A stretch of 64,000 nt of DNA from positions 558,001 through 622,000 of the forward strand of contig NZ_JAMTCO010000001.1 of NCBI RefSeq assembly GCF_024171925.1, given 5' to 3'. The position numbers and the translations under genes were made by a program. Numbering within the stretch: position 1 is the first letter of the stretch; the number at the start of each line of letters is the position of its first letter. Below, piece after piece: positions 51,061-59,029 of the stretch. The notes beneath the pieces are model-generated. The model was not told the DNA's origin and made no database searches. It was given only the letters and a program-made list of their open reading frames with translations. The stretch is from Actinokineospora diospyrosa (GTDB taxonomy: Bacteria; Actinomycetota; Actinomycetes; Mycobacteriales; Pseudonocardiaceae).

Positions 51061-51231
51061 CTAGCGGTCCCGGCGGCGGCGGCCGAGGACGCTGGACAGG
51101 GCGCGCAGGATGGCCGGGCGTTCGGCGGGCCTGGTCCCGCGCAGTGCGGCGCGGACGATCAGGTACCGGGTGAGACAAGTTGAGACAACGGAGACCGCTG
51201 CCCCTGAGCTGACCAGCTCAACCACGCCCAT
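51061..51231 (-). CDS. Small 56-residue hypothetical protein
   Basis: The frame runs from ATG 51231 to TAG 51061, with GGAGGAAGGGG in front of the start. Sequence includes TCLTRYLIVRAALRGTRPAE and RPAILRALSSVLGRRRR, with a basic C-terminus. Small proteins of this look are frequent in actinomycetes, but I cannot name the family. It lies between the protease gene and the HTH gene. Confidence 0.55.
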   Translation of the reverse strand: MGVVELVSSGAAVSVVSTCLTRYLIVRAALRGTRPAERPAILRALSSVLGRRRRDR

Positions 51232-51329
51232 CAGCACCCCTTCCTCCGGTGAGTTGATCGTGGTTCACTCGTAGAGAGAATCGCTAGAGCGTGCGACAGG
51301 TTCTGACAAACTCGGACAGGGGAGGGCCG

Positions 51330-51608
51330 GTGCCTATTCGCAGGCCGGTGGTGGCCGACCCCGCGTTGGCCGCCCTGCTCGCCGAGTTGCGCCTCGTGCA
51401 CGTCGCCGCGGGGGAGCCGACGGTGCGGGACCTGGCTGTGCGCAGTGGCGGTCGGATCAGCCGGGACACCGTGCACCGGGTGCTCGCCGCAGACCGGGTG
51501 CCGCGGTGGCGCAACCTCGAGCTGGTTGTGCTCGCGCTCGGCGGTGACGTCGACCGGTTCCACGAGCTGTGGGTGGCCGCGCGGGCCGCCGAGGTGGAGC
51601 AGCGGTGA
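51330..51608 (+). CDS. Stand-alone small HTH protein
   Basis: 92 residues from the GTG at 51330 (GGGGAGGG just upstream). The core LRLVHVAAGEPTVRDLAVRS and ISRDTVHRVLAADRVPRWRN is a helix-turn-helix typical of actinobacterial regulators. It is nearly identical in plan to the N-terminal domain of the next protein, and its stop overlaps that start by GTGA. Confidence 0.75.
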   Translation: MPIRRPVVADPALAALLAELRLVHVAAGEPTVRDLAVRSGGRISRDTVHRVLAADRVPRWRNLELVVLALGGDVDRFHELWVAARAAEVEQR

Positions 51609-52555
51609 TCACATTCGGTGAGCCGCCCGGCGAAGCGGGGAAGGCCCTCTTCGCGGCGCTGCGGGAGCTGTACCTGGCCGCGGGCGCGCCGACCGTGCGC
51701 GCCATCGCCGAGCGGACCGAGCTCAGCCGCGACACCGTGCACCGCGCACTCACAGCGGACAGGGTTCCCAGGTGGTCGACACTGCAGGACGTCGTCACAG
51801 CGCTGGATGGCGATGTTGAGCAGTTTCGACAGCTGTGGGCCACCGCGATGGGAACGGCTTCTTCGCCCGTCGGGTCGGGCGAGTCCACTCCATCGCACCA
51901 GCCCGACACCGGTGCGATCCGAGTGGCGTTGGTCGACGATCACCCGGTCATGGTGGATGGCCTGCAGACAATGTTGGGGGCTGCGGGCTTCGACATCGTG
52001 GGTACCGCCCTTGACGGGCATGCCGCGGTGGCCATGGTGCTGGCCACCCAACCGGATGTCGTCCTCATGGACGTGGTCATGCCGAATGGGAACGGCATCG
52101 ATGCCACTGCGGAGATCGTTGCCCGCCTGCCGGACGCCCGGGTTCTCATGTTCACCATGGACTCCCGCGAGGAGACCTTTAGGGCCGCGGTTCGCGCGGG
52201 GGCCCGAGGATTCCTCTTCAAGGACACGCGGGTCGCGGAGCTCAGTGAGGTGATTCGCGCCATCTCGGCTGGCCAGACTCACTGGGGGCATCCTGCCGCG
52301 CCGCGGCTATTGGACGAACCGAAGCACGGCTTCACCGAGCGTGAGCTGACAGTTCTGGAGCTCATCTGCGGCGGGCTGTCCAGGACCGGCATCGCGGACG
52401 AGTTGGGGATCAGCGTGCGCACCGTTGACTCGCATTACGCCGCCATCGCGAACAAGATCGGGACGCGGAACCGGGTGCGGATGGCGCTCTACGCCATCGA
52501 GCACGGGCTCGTCGCCCCGCCGGTCAAGCACTCCGGCAACGACTCCGGCCGGTGA
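51605..52555 (+). CDS. HTH-REC-LuxR fusion response regulator
   Basis: 316 residues. Residues about 1-85 form an XRE-like HTH (TVRAIAERTELSRDTVHRAL) paralogous to the preceding protein. Residues about 105-225 are a receiver domain: VALVDDHPVMVDG, phospho-acceptor in DVVLMDVVMPNG, GARGFLFKD. Residues about 240-305 are a NarL/LuxR HTH (FTERELTVLELICGGLS; ISVRTVDSHYAAIANKIG). The N-terminal extra HTH is unusual for this family. No sensor kinase is adjacent. Confidence 0.88.
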   Translation: MITFGEPPGEAGKALFAALRELYLAAGAPTVRAIAERTELSRDTVHRALTADRVPRWSTLQDVVTALDGDVEQFRQLWATAMGTASSPVGSGESTPSHQPDTGAIRVALVDDHPVMVDGLQTMLGAAGFDIVGTALDGHAAVAMVLATQPDVVLMDVVMPNGNGIDATAEIVARLPDARVLMFTMDSREETFRAAVRAGARGFLFKDTRVAELSEVIRAISAGQTHWGHPAAPRLLDEPKHGFTERELTVLELICGGLSRTGIADELGISVRTVDSHYAAIANKIGTRNRVRMALYAIEHGLVAPPVKHSGNDSGR

Positions 52556-52876
52556 ATCGGGTGTGCCCGCGTGGATTTCACGCTGATCGCACGGGCTCTC
52601 TGCTTCGGGACGTCGGAGGCCTGGTCGGGGCGTGAATCCGGCCGCACTCCGCGTCGCCATGCGGTCACCGGGACCGGGGCCGCGTACCGTCAAAGGGGAC
52701 AAGAGGTGGTGGCCCAGGCGCGACACCGGTCGGGTGGATCCCGGCGGTGCCCGGCCGCCGCCCGGTTCGATCGAGTTGGCCGAGGACGGCCGCGGCGGGC
52801 GATCCCGAGCGCACCCGAACCCCCAGCTCACCCGGCCATGGCGGCCGCCCCCAGTACGCCACCCCGAAGGCAGGAC
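52556..52876. other. Non-coding stretch upstream of desaturase
   Basis: 321 bp. The desaturase frame is open across it, but there is no start signal before 52877 and the translated content is Arg/Gly/Pro-rich as expected of a shadow. No repeats or terminator found. Confidence 0.4.
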
Positions 52877-53830
52877 ATGACCACGATCACACCCACCATC
52901 GACGAACCCCGCCCGACGGCCAAACCGGTCCTCGGTGCCCCGGCGGGCCGCGCGGAACTGGTGACCATCCGGCTCTTCCTGATCATCCCGTTCCTCGCGC
53001 TGCTCGCCGTCGTCCCCGCGGTGTGGGGGTGGGGGATCGGCTGGGCCGACGTCGCCGTCGGTGCCGGGTTCTACGTCGTGTCCGCGCTGGGCATCACCGT
53101 GGGTTACCACCGCTACTTCACCCACGGCGCGTTCAAGGCCAACCGCGCGCTGCGGGTGGCCCTCGCGGTGGCCGGTGGGCTGGCCGCGCAGGGCTCGGTG
53201 ATCACCTGGGTGGCCGACCACCGCCGCCACCACGCGTTCTCCGACCGCGAGGGCGACCCGCACTCGCCGTGGCTGTTCGGCACCTCGGCCGCCGCGCTGG
53301 CCAAGGGCTTCTGGCACGCGCACATGGGTTGGCTGTTCGGCACCGACCGCACCAACGTCGACCGCTTCGCCCCCGACCTGGCCGCCGACGCCGACATCCG
53401 CGCGGTCGACCGGCTGTTCCCGCTGTGGGTCCTGATCAGCGTCGGCATGCCCGGTGTGCTGGTCGCGCTGATCACCTGGTCGTGGTGGGGGCTGCTGACC
53501 GGGTTCCTGTGGGCCGGGTTGGCCAGGGTCGCCTTCCTGCACCACATCACCTGGTCGGTCAACTCCATCTGCCACATGGTCGGTGACCGCCCGTTCGCCA
53601 GCCGGGACAAGTCGGCCAACTTCTGGCCGCTGGCGATCCTGTCCATGGGCGAGTCGTGGCACAACCTGCACCACGCGGACCCGACCTCGGCGCGCCACGG
53701 TGTGCGCCGCGGGCAGCTCGACATCTCCGCCCGGGTGATCTGGATCTTCGAGAAGTTCGGCTGGGCGCGCAACGTGCGGTGGCCGGACGAGCGCCGGTTG
53801 GCCCGGTTGACGGTCGCCCCGACGGAGTAG
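52877..53830 (+). CDS. Acyl-CoA (stearoyl-type) desaturase
   Basis: 317 residues from ATG 52877. The three histidine boxes of membrane desaturases are present: HRYFTH, HRRHHAF and HNLHH. Hydrophobic helices lie between them (RLFLIIPFLALLAVVPAVWG; VLISVGMPGVLVALITWSW). The enzyme is expected to introduce a delta-9 double bond in membrane lipids. It stands alone. A short upstream GC-rich region carries no obvious regulator site. Confidence 0.92.
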   Translation: MTTITPTIDEPRPTAKPVLGAPAGRAELVTIRLFLIIPFLALLAVVPAVWGWGIGWADVAVGAGFYVVSALGITVGYHRYFTHGAFKANRALRVALAVAGGLAAQGSVITWVADHRRHHAFSDREGDPHSPWLFGTSAAALAKGFWHAHMGWLFGTDRTNVDRFAPDLAADADIRAVDRLFPLWVLISVGMPGVLVALITWSWWGLLTGFLWAGLARVAFLHHITWSVNSICHMVGDRPFASRDKSANFWPLAILSMGESWHNLHHADPTSARHGVRRGQLDISARVIWIFEKFGWARNVRWPDERRLARLTVAPTE

Positions 53831-53947
53831 CGGTCGGGCGCAGCGCACCCCGGACCCCCTCCCCGGGGTGCGCAATGGACGGTCAAGAACTGTCGGTGCC
53901 CCTCGATAGGGTGATCGAGAAGTTCACGGAGAGGGGAACCCCAGTTG

Positions 53948-55372
53948 ATGTCCGCCACGACCTACCTCGAGCTGTCCGAGACCGGGGGCGGTGCGCACAA
54001 GTTCTACGAGGTGCGCGTCGAGGACACCGAGGTCACCATCACCTACGGGCGGATCGGGGAGCAGGGCCAGGTCAGGACCGCGTCCTTCGCCGACCACGCC
54101 AAGGCGCTCAAGGCGGCGGAGAAGAAGGTCGGCGAGAAGGTCCGCAAGGGCTACGCGGCGGCGGTCAAGGGCGAGCGCCAGCGCAGGCCGGTCAGCAGGC
54201 GCGAGATCGTCAGCACCCGTTCCACCGCGCGGCAGGCCCCGGTGCTCTGGCGCTTCGCCTCCGGCGCACCGGCGTTCGGGATCTTCATCGGTGAGGACCG
54301 CGCCTGGGTCGGCAACGAGAACGGCGACGTCTACACGCTGACCCACGACGGTCGCGTCACCGGCCGCTTCGGCCTGCCGGACTCGGTCAAGTGCATCGTC
54401 GCCGACGACTTCTGGGTCTACGCCGGGTGCGACGACGGCAACGTCTACGACCTGGGCGCCAAGGTGCCGCGCGTGGCCTACGAGATCGCGGGCGACGTTG
54501 ACATCTACTGGCTCGACATCCACGACGGCGTCCTCGGGGTGTCCGATCGCCACGGTGGCGTCACGGTCGTCGACCACGAGGACGAGTTCCAGTGGTCGCG
54601 CCCCAGCACCGGCGACAGCGCCTGGATGGTCCGCAACGCCGCCGAGGGCGTGTTCCACGGCGACTCCAGCGGCGTCACGCACTACTCGACCCGCGGCGAC
54701 CGCGTCTGGCACACCGACACCTCCGGCAGCGTGCTGTTCGGTTGGCAGGAGCGCACCGAGGTCTTCGCGGGCACCAGCCGCGGCTGGGTGCACCGCTTCG
54801 CCAAGTCCGACGGCCGGGAGAAAGCCGCTTACCGCTGCGACGCCGCCGTGTTCTCGTGCGCCACGTCGCCGGATGGGGAGTTCGTCTTCGCGGGCGACAA
54901 CCAGTCCTCTGTGTACTGCTTCGCCGCGGACGGCACGCGCCTGTGGAAACTGGGCACCGGCTGCGGTTCGGCGTACTCCATGCAGTACCGCGACGAGCGG
55001 CTGTACCTGGTGACCACCGATGGCTCACTGGCCTGTGTGGACGCCAGCCCGGCCGCGGTGCACGCCGCCGAGCAGGGGCAGCTGCCCACCCGCCAGGACA
55101 TCAAGGCGGGCAGCCTCGACCGGGTCGAGGCCACCGCCGAGGTCGAGGTCATCACCCACAGCACCCCGGCCGACGGCGTCGTCGTCGAGTGCGTCCAGCA
55201 CAACGGCCGGGTCCGGGTGCACGTCGTCTCCGAGGGCTACGACTCGTCCTGGCTCGTGCAGTTCCCCAAGAACATCCGCGTCCCCGGTGCCCGCTACGTG
55301 GTCTCGGAGGTCCTCACCTCGGCGAGCGGGGCGTTCTACCGCGCCCGGGGCGAGATCAAGCGCATCCGGTAG
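53948..55372 (+). CDS. WGR-domain protein with beta-propeller
   Basis: 474 residues from the ATG at 53948 (GGAGAGGGG upstream). The N-terminal WGR-type domain shows HKFYEVRVEDTEVTITYGRIG with EQGQVRTASFADHAKALKAA. The rest has repeated beta-propeller blades (AWVGNENGDVYTLTHDGRV; WVYAGCDDGNVYDLG; VFAGDNQSSVYCFAADGTRL). WGR domains in PARPs bind DNA ends; what they do fused to a propeller here is unknown. Confidence 0.85.
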   Translation: MSATTYLELSETGGGAHKFYEVRVEDTEVTITYGRIGEQGQVRTASFADHAKALKAAEKKVGEKVRKGYAAAVKGERQRRPVSRREIVSTRSTARQAPVLWRFASGAPAFGIFIGEDRAWVGNENGDVYTLTHDGRVTGRFGLPDSVKCIVADDFWVYAGCDDGNVYDLGAKVPRVAYEIAGDVDIYWLDIHDGVLGVSDRHGGVTVVDHEDEFQWSRPSTGDSAWMVRNAAEGVFHGDSSGVTHYSTRGDRVWHTDTSGSVLFGWQERTEVFAGTSRGWVHRFAKSDGREKAAYRCDAAVFSCATSPDGEFVFAGDNQSSVYCFAADGTRLWKLGTGCGSAYSMQYRDERLYLVTTDGSLACVDASPAAVHAAEQGQLPTRQDIKAGSLDRVEATAEVEVITHSTPADGVVVECVQHNGRVRVHVVSEGYDSSWLVQFPKNIRVPGARYVVSEVLTSASGAFYRARGEIKRIR

Positions 55373-55380
55373 TCGGTTCG

Positions 55381-55412
55381 GGTGCACTGGGGCCGATCGG
55401 CCCCAGTGCACC
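55381..55412. terminator. 32-bp perfect palindromic terminator
   Basis: Arms GGTGCACTGGGGCCG and its exact complement surround the central AT, 8 bp after the WGR stop. A strong transcript hairpin; as a full palindrome it would also be a dimer-type protein site, but terminator is the simpler reading. Confidence 0.7.
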
Positions 55413-55830
55413 GTTCCAGCATTCGGAAACCACAACCCGGTGGCCGTGAGTGTGACGCGCCCCGGTGGGTGTCGGCGCGTTCGCGAGGGGCGGTGCCGCC
55501 GCCGAGGAGCGCCGGGCTATGTGGACGGGGACTTCGCGAGCTCTCGGCCGCCGGGGCGCTGACCTCGGGATCGGCGCCGATCTCCCGGATCAGCCGCCAC
55601 CCGGGCCGGACCGGGATCTGCCCCGGGGCGTGGTCGTCGAGCGGACATCCCGCCGGTGGTTGGCTGCTGCCGGGTCCGCGGACCACGATTCACCCCATCG
55701 GCCTAGGTCGCGCCCGGTTCGGTCCACTCGGGATTGTCTACTGTAGACGGTCCAACTCTGGGCCGTTCGGGTGTTTCCCCGGTGCCGCGTGGCCCGGGTC
55801 GCCGCCGTGGAGCATGATGGGGCGCCGGTT
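55413..55830. other. Non-coding stretch upstream of STAS gene
   Basis: About 420 bp. One open frame across it is Arg/Gly/Pro-rich without start signals and is not supported. Probably holds the STAS-gene promoter; no clear element seen. Confidence 0.4.
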
Positions 55831-56241
55831 GTGGCTCCCAGCGTTGTTGACGAGGTGTTGGTGGACGGCGTCGAGATCGATGTGTCGGTGACCGAGCGGG
55901 CCGCGGTGGTGCGGGTCGTGGGTGACGTCGCGGCCGTGGACGTGGCCGGGGTGCGCGAGCGGCTGCTGGCGGCGTGCGCGCTCGCCCCGGAGCCCAGGGT
56001 CGTGGTGCTCGACCTGACCCGGGTCGCGCTGCTGTCGGCGCACGGGGCGCGGGTGGTGACCCGGTTCGTCGGGGCGTGCGCGCGCGGGCAGGTGCGGGTG
56101 TGCCTGGTGGTGGCGGTCGACGGGATCGCGCACCGGGTGCTGCGCATCGCCGGGGTGAGCGAGCGGGTGCCGACGTTCCCGAGCGTGGCCAAGGCCGAGG
56201 AGGTGATCGAGCGCTCGCTCGCCGCGCTCAGTCGTCCTTGA
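55831..56241 (+). CDS. STAS-domain anti-sigma factor antagonist
   Basis: About 136 residues. The STAS fold pattern is EIDVSVTERAAVVRVVGDVA, VVVLDLTRVALLSAHGARVV (where RsbV-type proteins have their phosphorylatable Ser/Thr near the LxxVxxLSxxG loop; Ser and His are present), then RVCLVVAVDGIAHRVL. GTG 55831 or 55807 could be the start. It overlaps the convergent TerC gene by 14 bp. No anti-sigma kinase is adjacent. Confidence 0.75.
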   Translation: MAPSVVDEVLVDGVEIDVSVTERAAVVRVVGDVAAVDVAGVRERLLAACALAPEPRVVVLDLTRVALLSAHGARVVTRFVGACARGQVRVCLVVAVDGIAHRVLRIAGVSERVPTFPSVAKAEEVIERSLAALSRP

Positions 56242-57007
56242 CCTGCTCGTCCGGCTTGGCCTGCTCATCCGGCTTGACGTAGGTCGGGTGCAGGTGCACC
56301 GGCTGGCTCCGCTTGGCCTTGGCGCGCAGGTTGAGGAACTCGACGAAGATCGAGAAGGCGATCGGCCCGTACACGTAGCCCTTGGGGATGTGCTGGTCGA
56401 ACCCCTCCGCGATCAGGCTCCCGCCGATGAGCAGCAGGAACGACAGCGCCAGCATCTTCACCGTCGGGTGCCGGTTGACGAACTCGCTGATCGCCCGCGC
56501 CGACACCAGCATGATGATCATCGCGACCACCACCGCGGCCACCATGATCCCCAGTTCGTCCACCATGCCGACCGCGGTGATCACCGAGTCCAGTGAGAAC
56601 ACCACGTCCAGCACCAGGATCTGCGCGATCACCGAGGCGAACGAGGCGGCCCGCCGCTGGGTCTTGTGCTCGGCGCCCTCGAGTTGCTCGTGGATCTCGA
56701 AGGTCGCCTTGCCGAGCAGGAACAGCCCGCCGAGCAGCAGGATCAGGTCGCGCCCCGAGATCTCCTGGCCGAGCGCGGTGAACAGCGGCGCGGTCAGGCC
56801 GACCACCCAGGACAGCGACGCGAGCAGCAGCAGCCGGGTGATCAGCGCCAGCGACAGGCCGACGACCCTGGCGCGCTGCTGCTGGTGGGCGGGCAGCCGC
56901 CCGGCCAGGATCGAGATGAACACGATGTTGTCGATCCCGAGCACGACCTCCAACAGCAGCAGCGTGCCGAAGGCGATCCAGAGTTCGGGGCTGAGCATCC
57001 AGTCCAT
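56228..57007 (-). CDS. TerC family integral membrane protein
   Basis: 259 residues with about seven membrane helices. TerC signatures: LLEVVLGIDNIVFISI near the N-terminus and VLDVVFSLDSVITAVGM in the middle, each with a membrane-embedded Asp. The tail is hydrophilic (PDEQAKPDEQVKDD). TerC proteins act in metal (manganese) homeostasis or tellurite resistance. Single-gene unit here. Confidence 0.93.
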   Translation of the reverse strand: MDWMLSPELWIAFGTLLLLEVVLGIDNIVFISILAGRLPAHQQQRARVVGLSLALITRLLLLASLSWVVGLTAPLFTALGQEISGRDLILLLGGLFLLGKATFEIHEQLEGAEHKTQRRAASFASVIAQILVLDVVFSLDSVITAVGMVDELGIMVAAVVVAMIIMLVSARAISEFVNRHPTVKMLALSFLLLIGGSLIAEGFDQHIPKGYVYGPIAFSIFVEFLNLRAKAKRSQPVHLHPTYVKPDEQAKPDEQVKDD

Positions 57008-57149
57008 GCGCTGAATCGTCCTCCCGCGCGGCGATCGGGGTACGGCGCGCGCACCCGATCGGCCGGTGTTCCATTCGTCCGGTTTAGTGCAAGCTACCCG
57101 ATTAGGTGACCCCGTGCGTGGCTCGTCACGGTGGGTGTCGCGCTCCGGA

Positions 57150-58382
57150 CTACTGGGCGACCACCACCTCGGGTCGGGGCGCCGGGCGCCGGGCCCAGAC
57201 CTGGCGGAGGTGGGCGATGCCGGCGGCGACCGCGATGAGGACGGCCGCGGTGGCGAACGTGAGGTGCAGGGCCGTCGCGATCGTGGTGGGTGCGGCGGTG
57301 GTGATGGCCGAGGTGCCCGCGGCCAGGGTGAACACCGCGCCCATGGCGGAGGTGCCGAGGATGAGGCCGATCTGGCGCGACAGCGCGAGCATCCCGGAGA
57401 CCGCGCCCCGGCTGGTCGCGGGCGCGGTCGTCATGACGGCGGTGCTGTTGGCGGCCTGGAACTGGGCGAAGCTGGCGGTGATCAGCATGATCGGCCCGAG
57501 GTAGCCGGGGATCCCGAGGCTCGCGGGCAGCGCGGCCATCGCCACGCACCCCACGGCCATCCCGCCCAGGCCCAGGACCGTCGTGCGGTGGGTGCCGAGC
57601 GCGTCGACGACCCGGCCCGCGGGCAGACCGCTGAGCGCCGCCACGACCGGACCCGCGGCCAGCACGATCCCGATCAACGCGGCGTCGAGGCCGAGCGCGC
57701 CGGAGAGGTAGAACGGGCCGACGACCAGGGTGGACATCAGCACGGTCGTCGCGATGGAGCTGATGGCGAGGTTCGCGACGAGCTTGCGGTCGCGCAGGAC
57801 CGCGGTGGTGAGCTTGGTCCGCGGCGCCCTCGGCGAGTCCGGCAGGTGGCGGCGGGCGAGGACGTACGCGACGACCCCCAGCGCGGTGCTGACGAGGAAG
57901 ATCGACCGCCAACTCAGGGTGGCGATCAGCAGCCCGCCCAGCGGCGGCCCGAGCGCGGTGCCCACGGCCGACACCGTCCCCAGCAGACCCATGGCGGTGC
58001 CGATCCGCTCCCTGGGCACGGCCTCGCTGACGAACGCCATCGACAGCGCCATCATGATCGCCGCGCCCGCGCCCTGCCCGACCCGCGCGGCCACCAGCAG
58101 CCACAGCGTCGGCGCCGCCGCGCACGCCGCGGACAGGGCGGTGAACAGCGCGATCCCGACGAGGAACAGCCTGCCGCGGCCGGTGGTGTCCCCGAGGTAC
58201 CCGGCGACGACGGTCAGCGCCGTGATCGCGATCAGGTAGCCGAGCACGACCCACTGCACCTCGGCGAAAGTGGCGTTGAACACCTGGGCGAGGGCGGGGG
58301 CGGCCACGCTGGCGACGCTGGTGCCCAACGACGGCAACAGGATGGTCAGGGAGAGGGCGGCCAACGCCCAGCGCTTCGTCAT
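57150..58382 (-). CDS. MFS transporter (multidrug-efflux type)
   Basis: 410 residues, about 12 helices. The MFS motif between helices 2 and 3 is VVAGYLGDTTGRGRLFLVG, and VGQGAGAAIMMALSMAFVSE lies in helix 4. The ATG at 58382 is chosen over an upstream ATG for spacing to the divergent regulator gene. It is divergent from the XRE-cupin gene with only 67 bp between, so the pump is probably controlled by it. Confidence 0.9.
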   Translation of the reverse strand: MTKRWALAALSLTILLPSLGTSVASVAAPALAQVFNATFAEVQWVVLGYLIAITALTVVAGYLGDTTGRGRLFLVGIALFTALSAACAAAPTLWLLVAARVGQGAGAAIMMALSMAFVSEAVPRERIGTAMGLLGTVSAVGTALGPPLGGLLIATLSWRSIFLVSTALGVVAYVLARRHLPDSPRAPRTKLTTAVLRDRKLVANLAISSIATTVLMSTLVVGPFYLSGALGLDAALIGIVLAAGPVVAALSGLPAGRVVDALGTHRTTVLGLGGMAVGCVAMAALPASLGIPGYLGPIMLITASFAQFQAANSTAVMTTAPATSRGAVSGMLALSRQIGLILGTSAMGAVFTLAAGTSAITTAAPTTIATALHLTFATAAVLIAVAAGIAHLRQVWARRPAPRPEVVVAQ

Positions 58383-58425
58383 GCGGGCCAGCGTGCGCCC
58401 GGTCGGCAAATTTCACCTAAGTCTC

Positions 58426-58440
58426 TTGCCGCTATGGCAA
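58426..58440. promoter_or_regulatory. Candidate operator TTGCC-N5-GGCAA
   Basis: A 15-bp inverted repeat in the 67-bp space between the divergent MFS and XRE-cupin genes, ending 9 bp before the regulator start. A second GGCAA copy lies at 58405-58409. Suited to autorepression and control of the pump. Confidence 0.4.
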
Positions 58441-58449
58441 ACTGGAGCC

Positions 58450-59028
58450 ATGGTTACCGACGACGACGCGGTGCTGGCCGCCGTGGGGCCCCGGTTGCGG
58501 GCGCTGCGCAAGAGCCGGGGCACCACGCTGACCCAGCTGGCCGAGACCACCGGCATCTCCGTCAGCACCCTGTCGCGGCTGGAGTCCGGCGAGCGCAGGC
58601 CCAACCTGGAGCTGCTGCTCCCGCTCGCCCGCGCCTACCAGGTCCCGCTCGACGACCTCGTCGGCGCGCCCCCGGTCGGCGACCCGAGGGTGCGGCTCAA
58701 GCCGATCAAGCACGCCGACGCGGTGATCGTGCCGCTGACCCAGCACCCGGGCGGGCTGCAGGCGTTCAAGATGGTCATCCCGGCCACCCGCAGCGCCCCC
58801 GACCCGCGCACCCACTCCGGCTACGAGTGGCTCTACGTCCTCAGCGGCACCCTGCGCCTGGTCCTCGCCGAGCACGACATCCTCGTCAAGACCGGCGAGG
58901 CGGCCGAGTTCGACACCCGCCTGCCGCACTGGTTCGGCTCGACCGGCGCCGCGCCGGTGGAGATCCTCAGCCTGTTCGGCCCGCAGGGCGAACGCATGCA
59001 CGTGCGCGCCAAGCCCCGCGGCGAGTGA
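58450..59028 (+). CDS. XRE-cupin transcriptional regulator
   Basis: 192 residues. HTH: TTLTQLAETTGISVSTLSRL with ESGERRPNLELL (about 24-55). The cupin domain spans about 100-185 (HSGYEWLYVLSGTLRLVLAE; DTRLPHWFGSTG). This HTH-cupin pattern often represses a divergent transporter or catabolic gene. GGAG is only two bases from the ATG, so translation signals are weak. Convergent with the SARP gene, 1-bp gap. Confidence 0.9.
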   Translation: MVTDDDAVLAAVGPRLRALRKSRGTTLTQLAETTGISVSTLSRLESGERRPNLELLLPLARAYQVPLDDLVGAPPVGDPRVRLKPIKHADAVIVPLTQHPGGLQAFKMVIPATRSAPDPRTHSGYEWLYVLSGTLRLVLAEHDILVKTGEAAEFDTRLPHWFGSTGAAPVEILSLFGPQGERMHVRAKPRGE

Positions 59029-59029
59029 G

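Noticed and set aside
52307-53875. Long minus-strand frame over the desaturase
   Set aside because: Arg/Gly/Pro-rich shadow of a gene with three intact histidine boxes.
55465-55746. Plus-strand frame in the gap before the STAS gene
   Set aside because: Low-complexity Arg/Gly/Pro content, no start signal.
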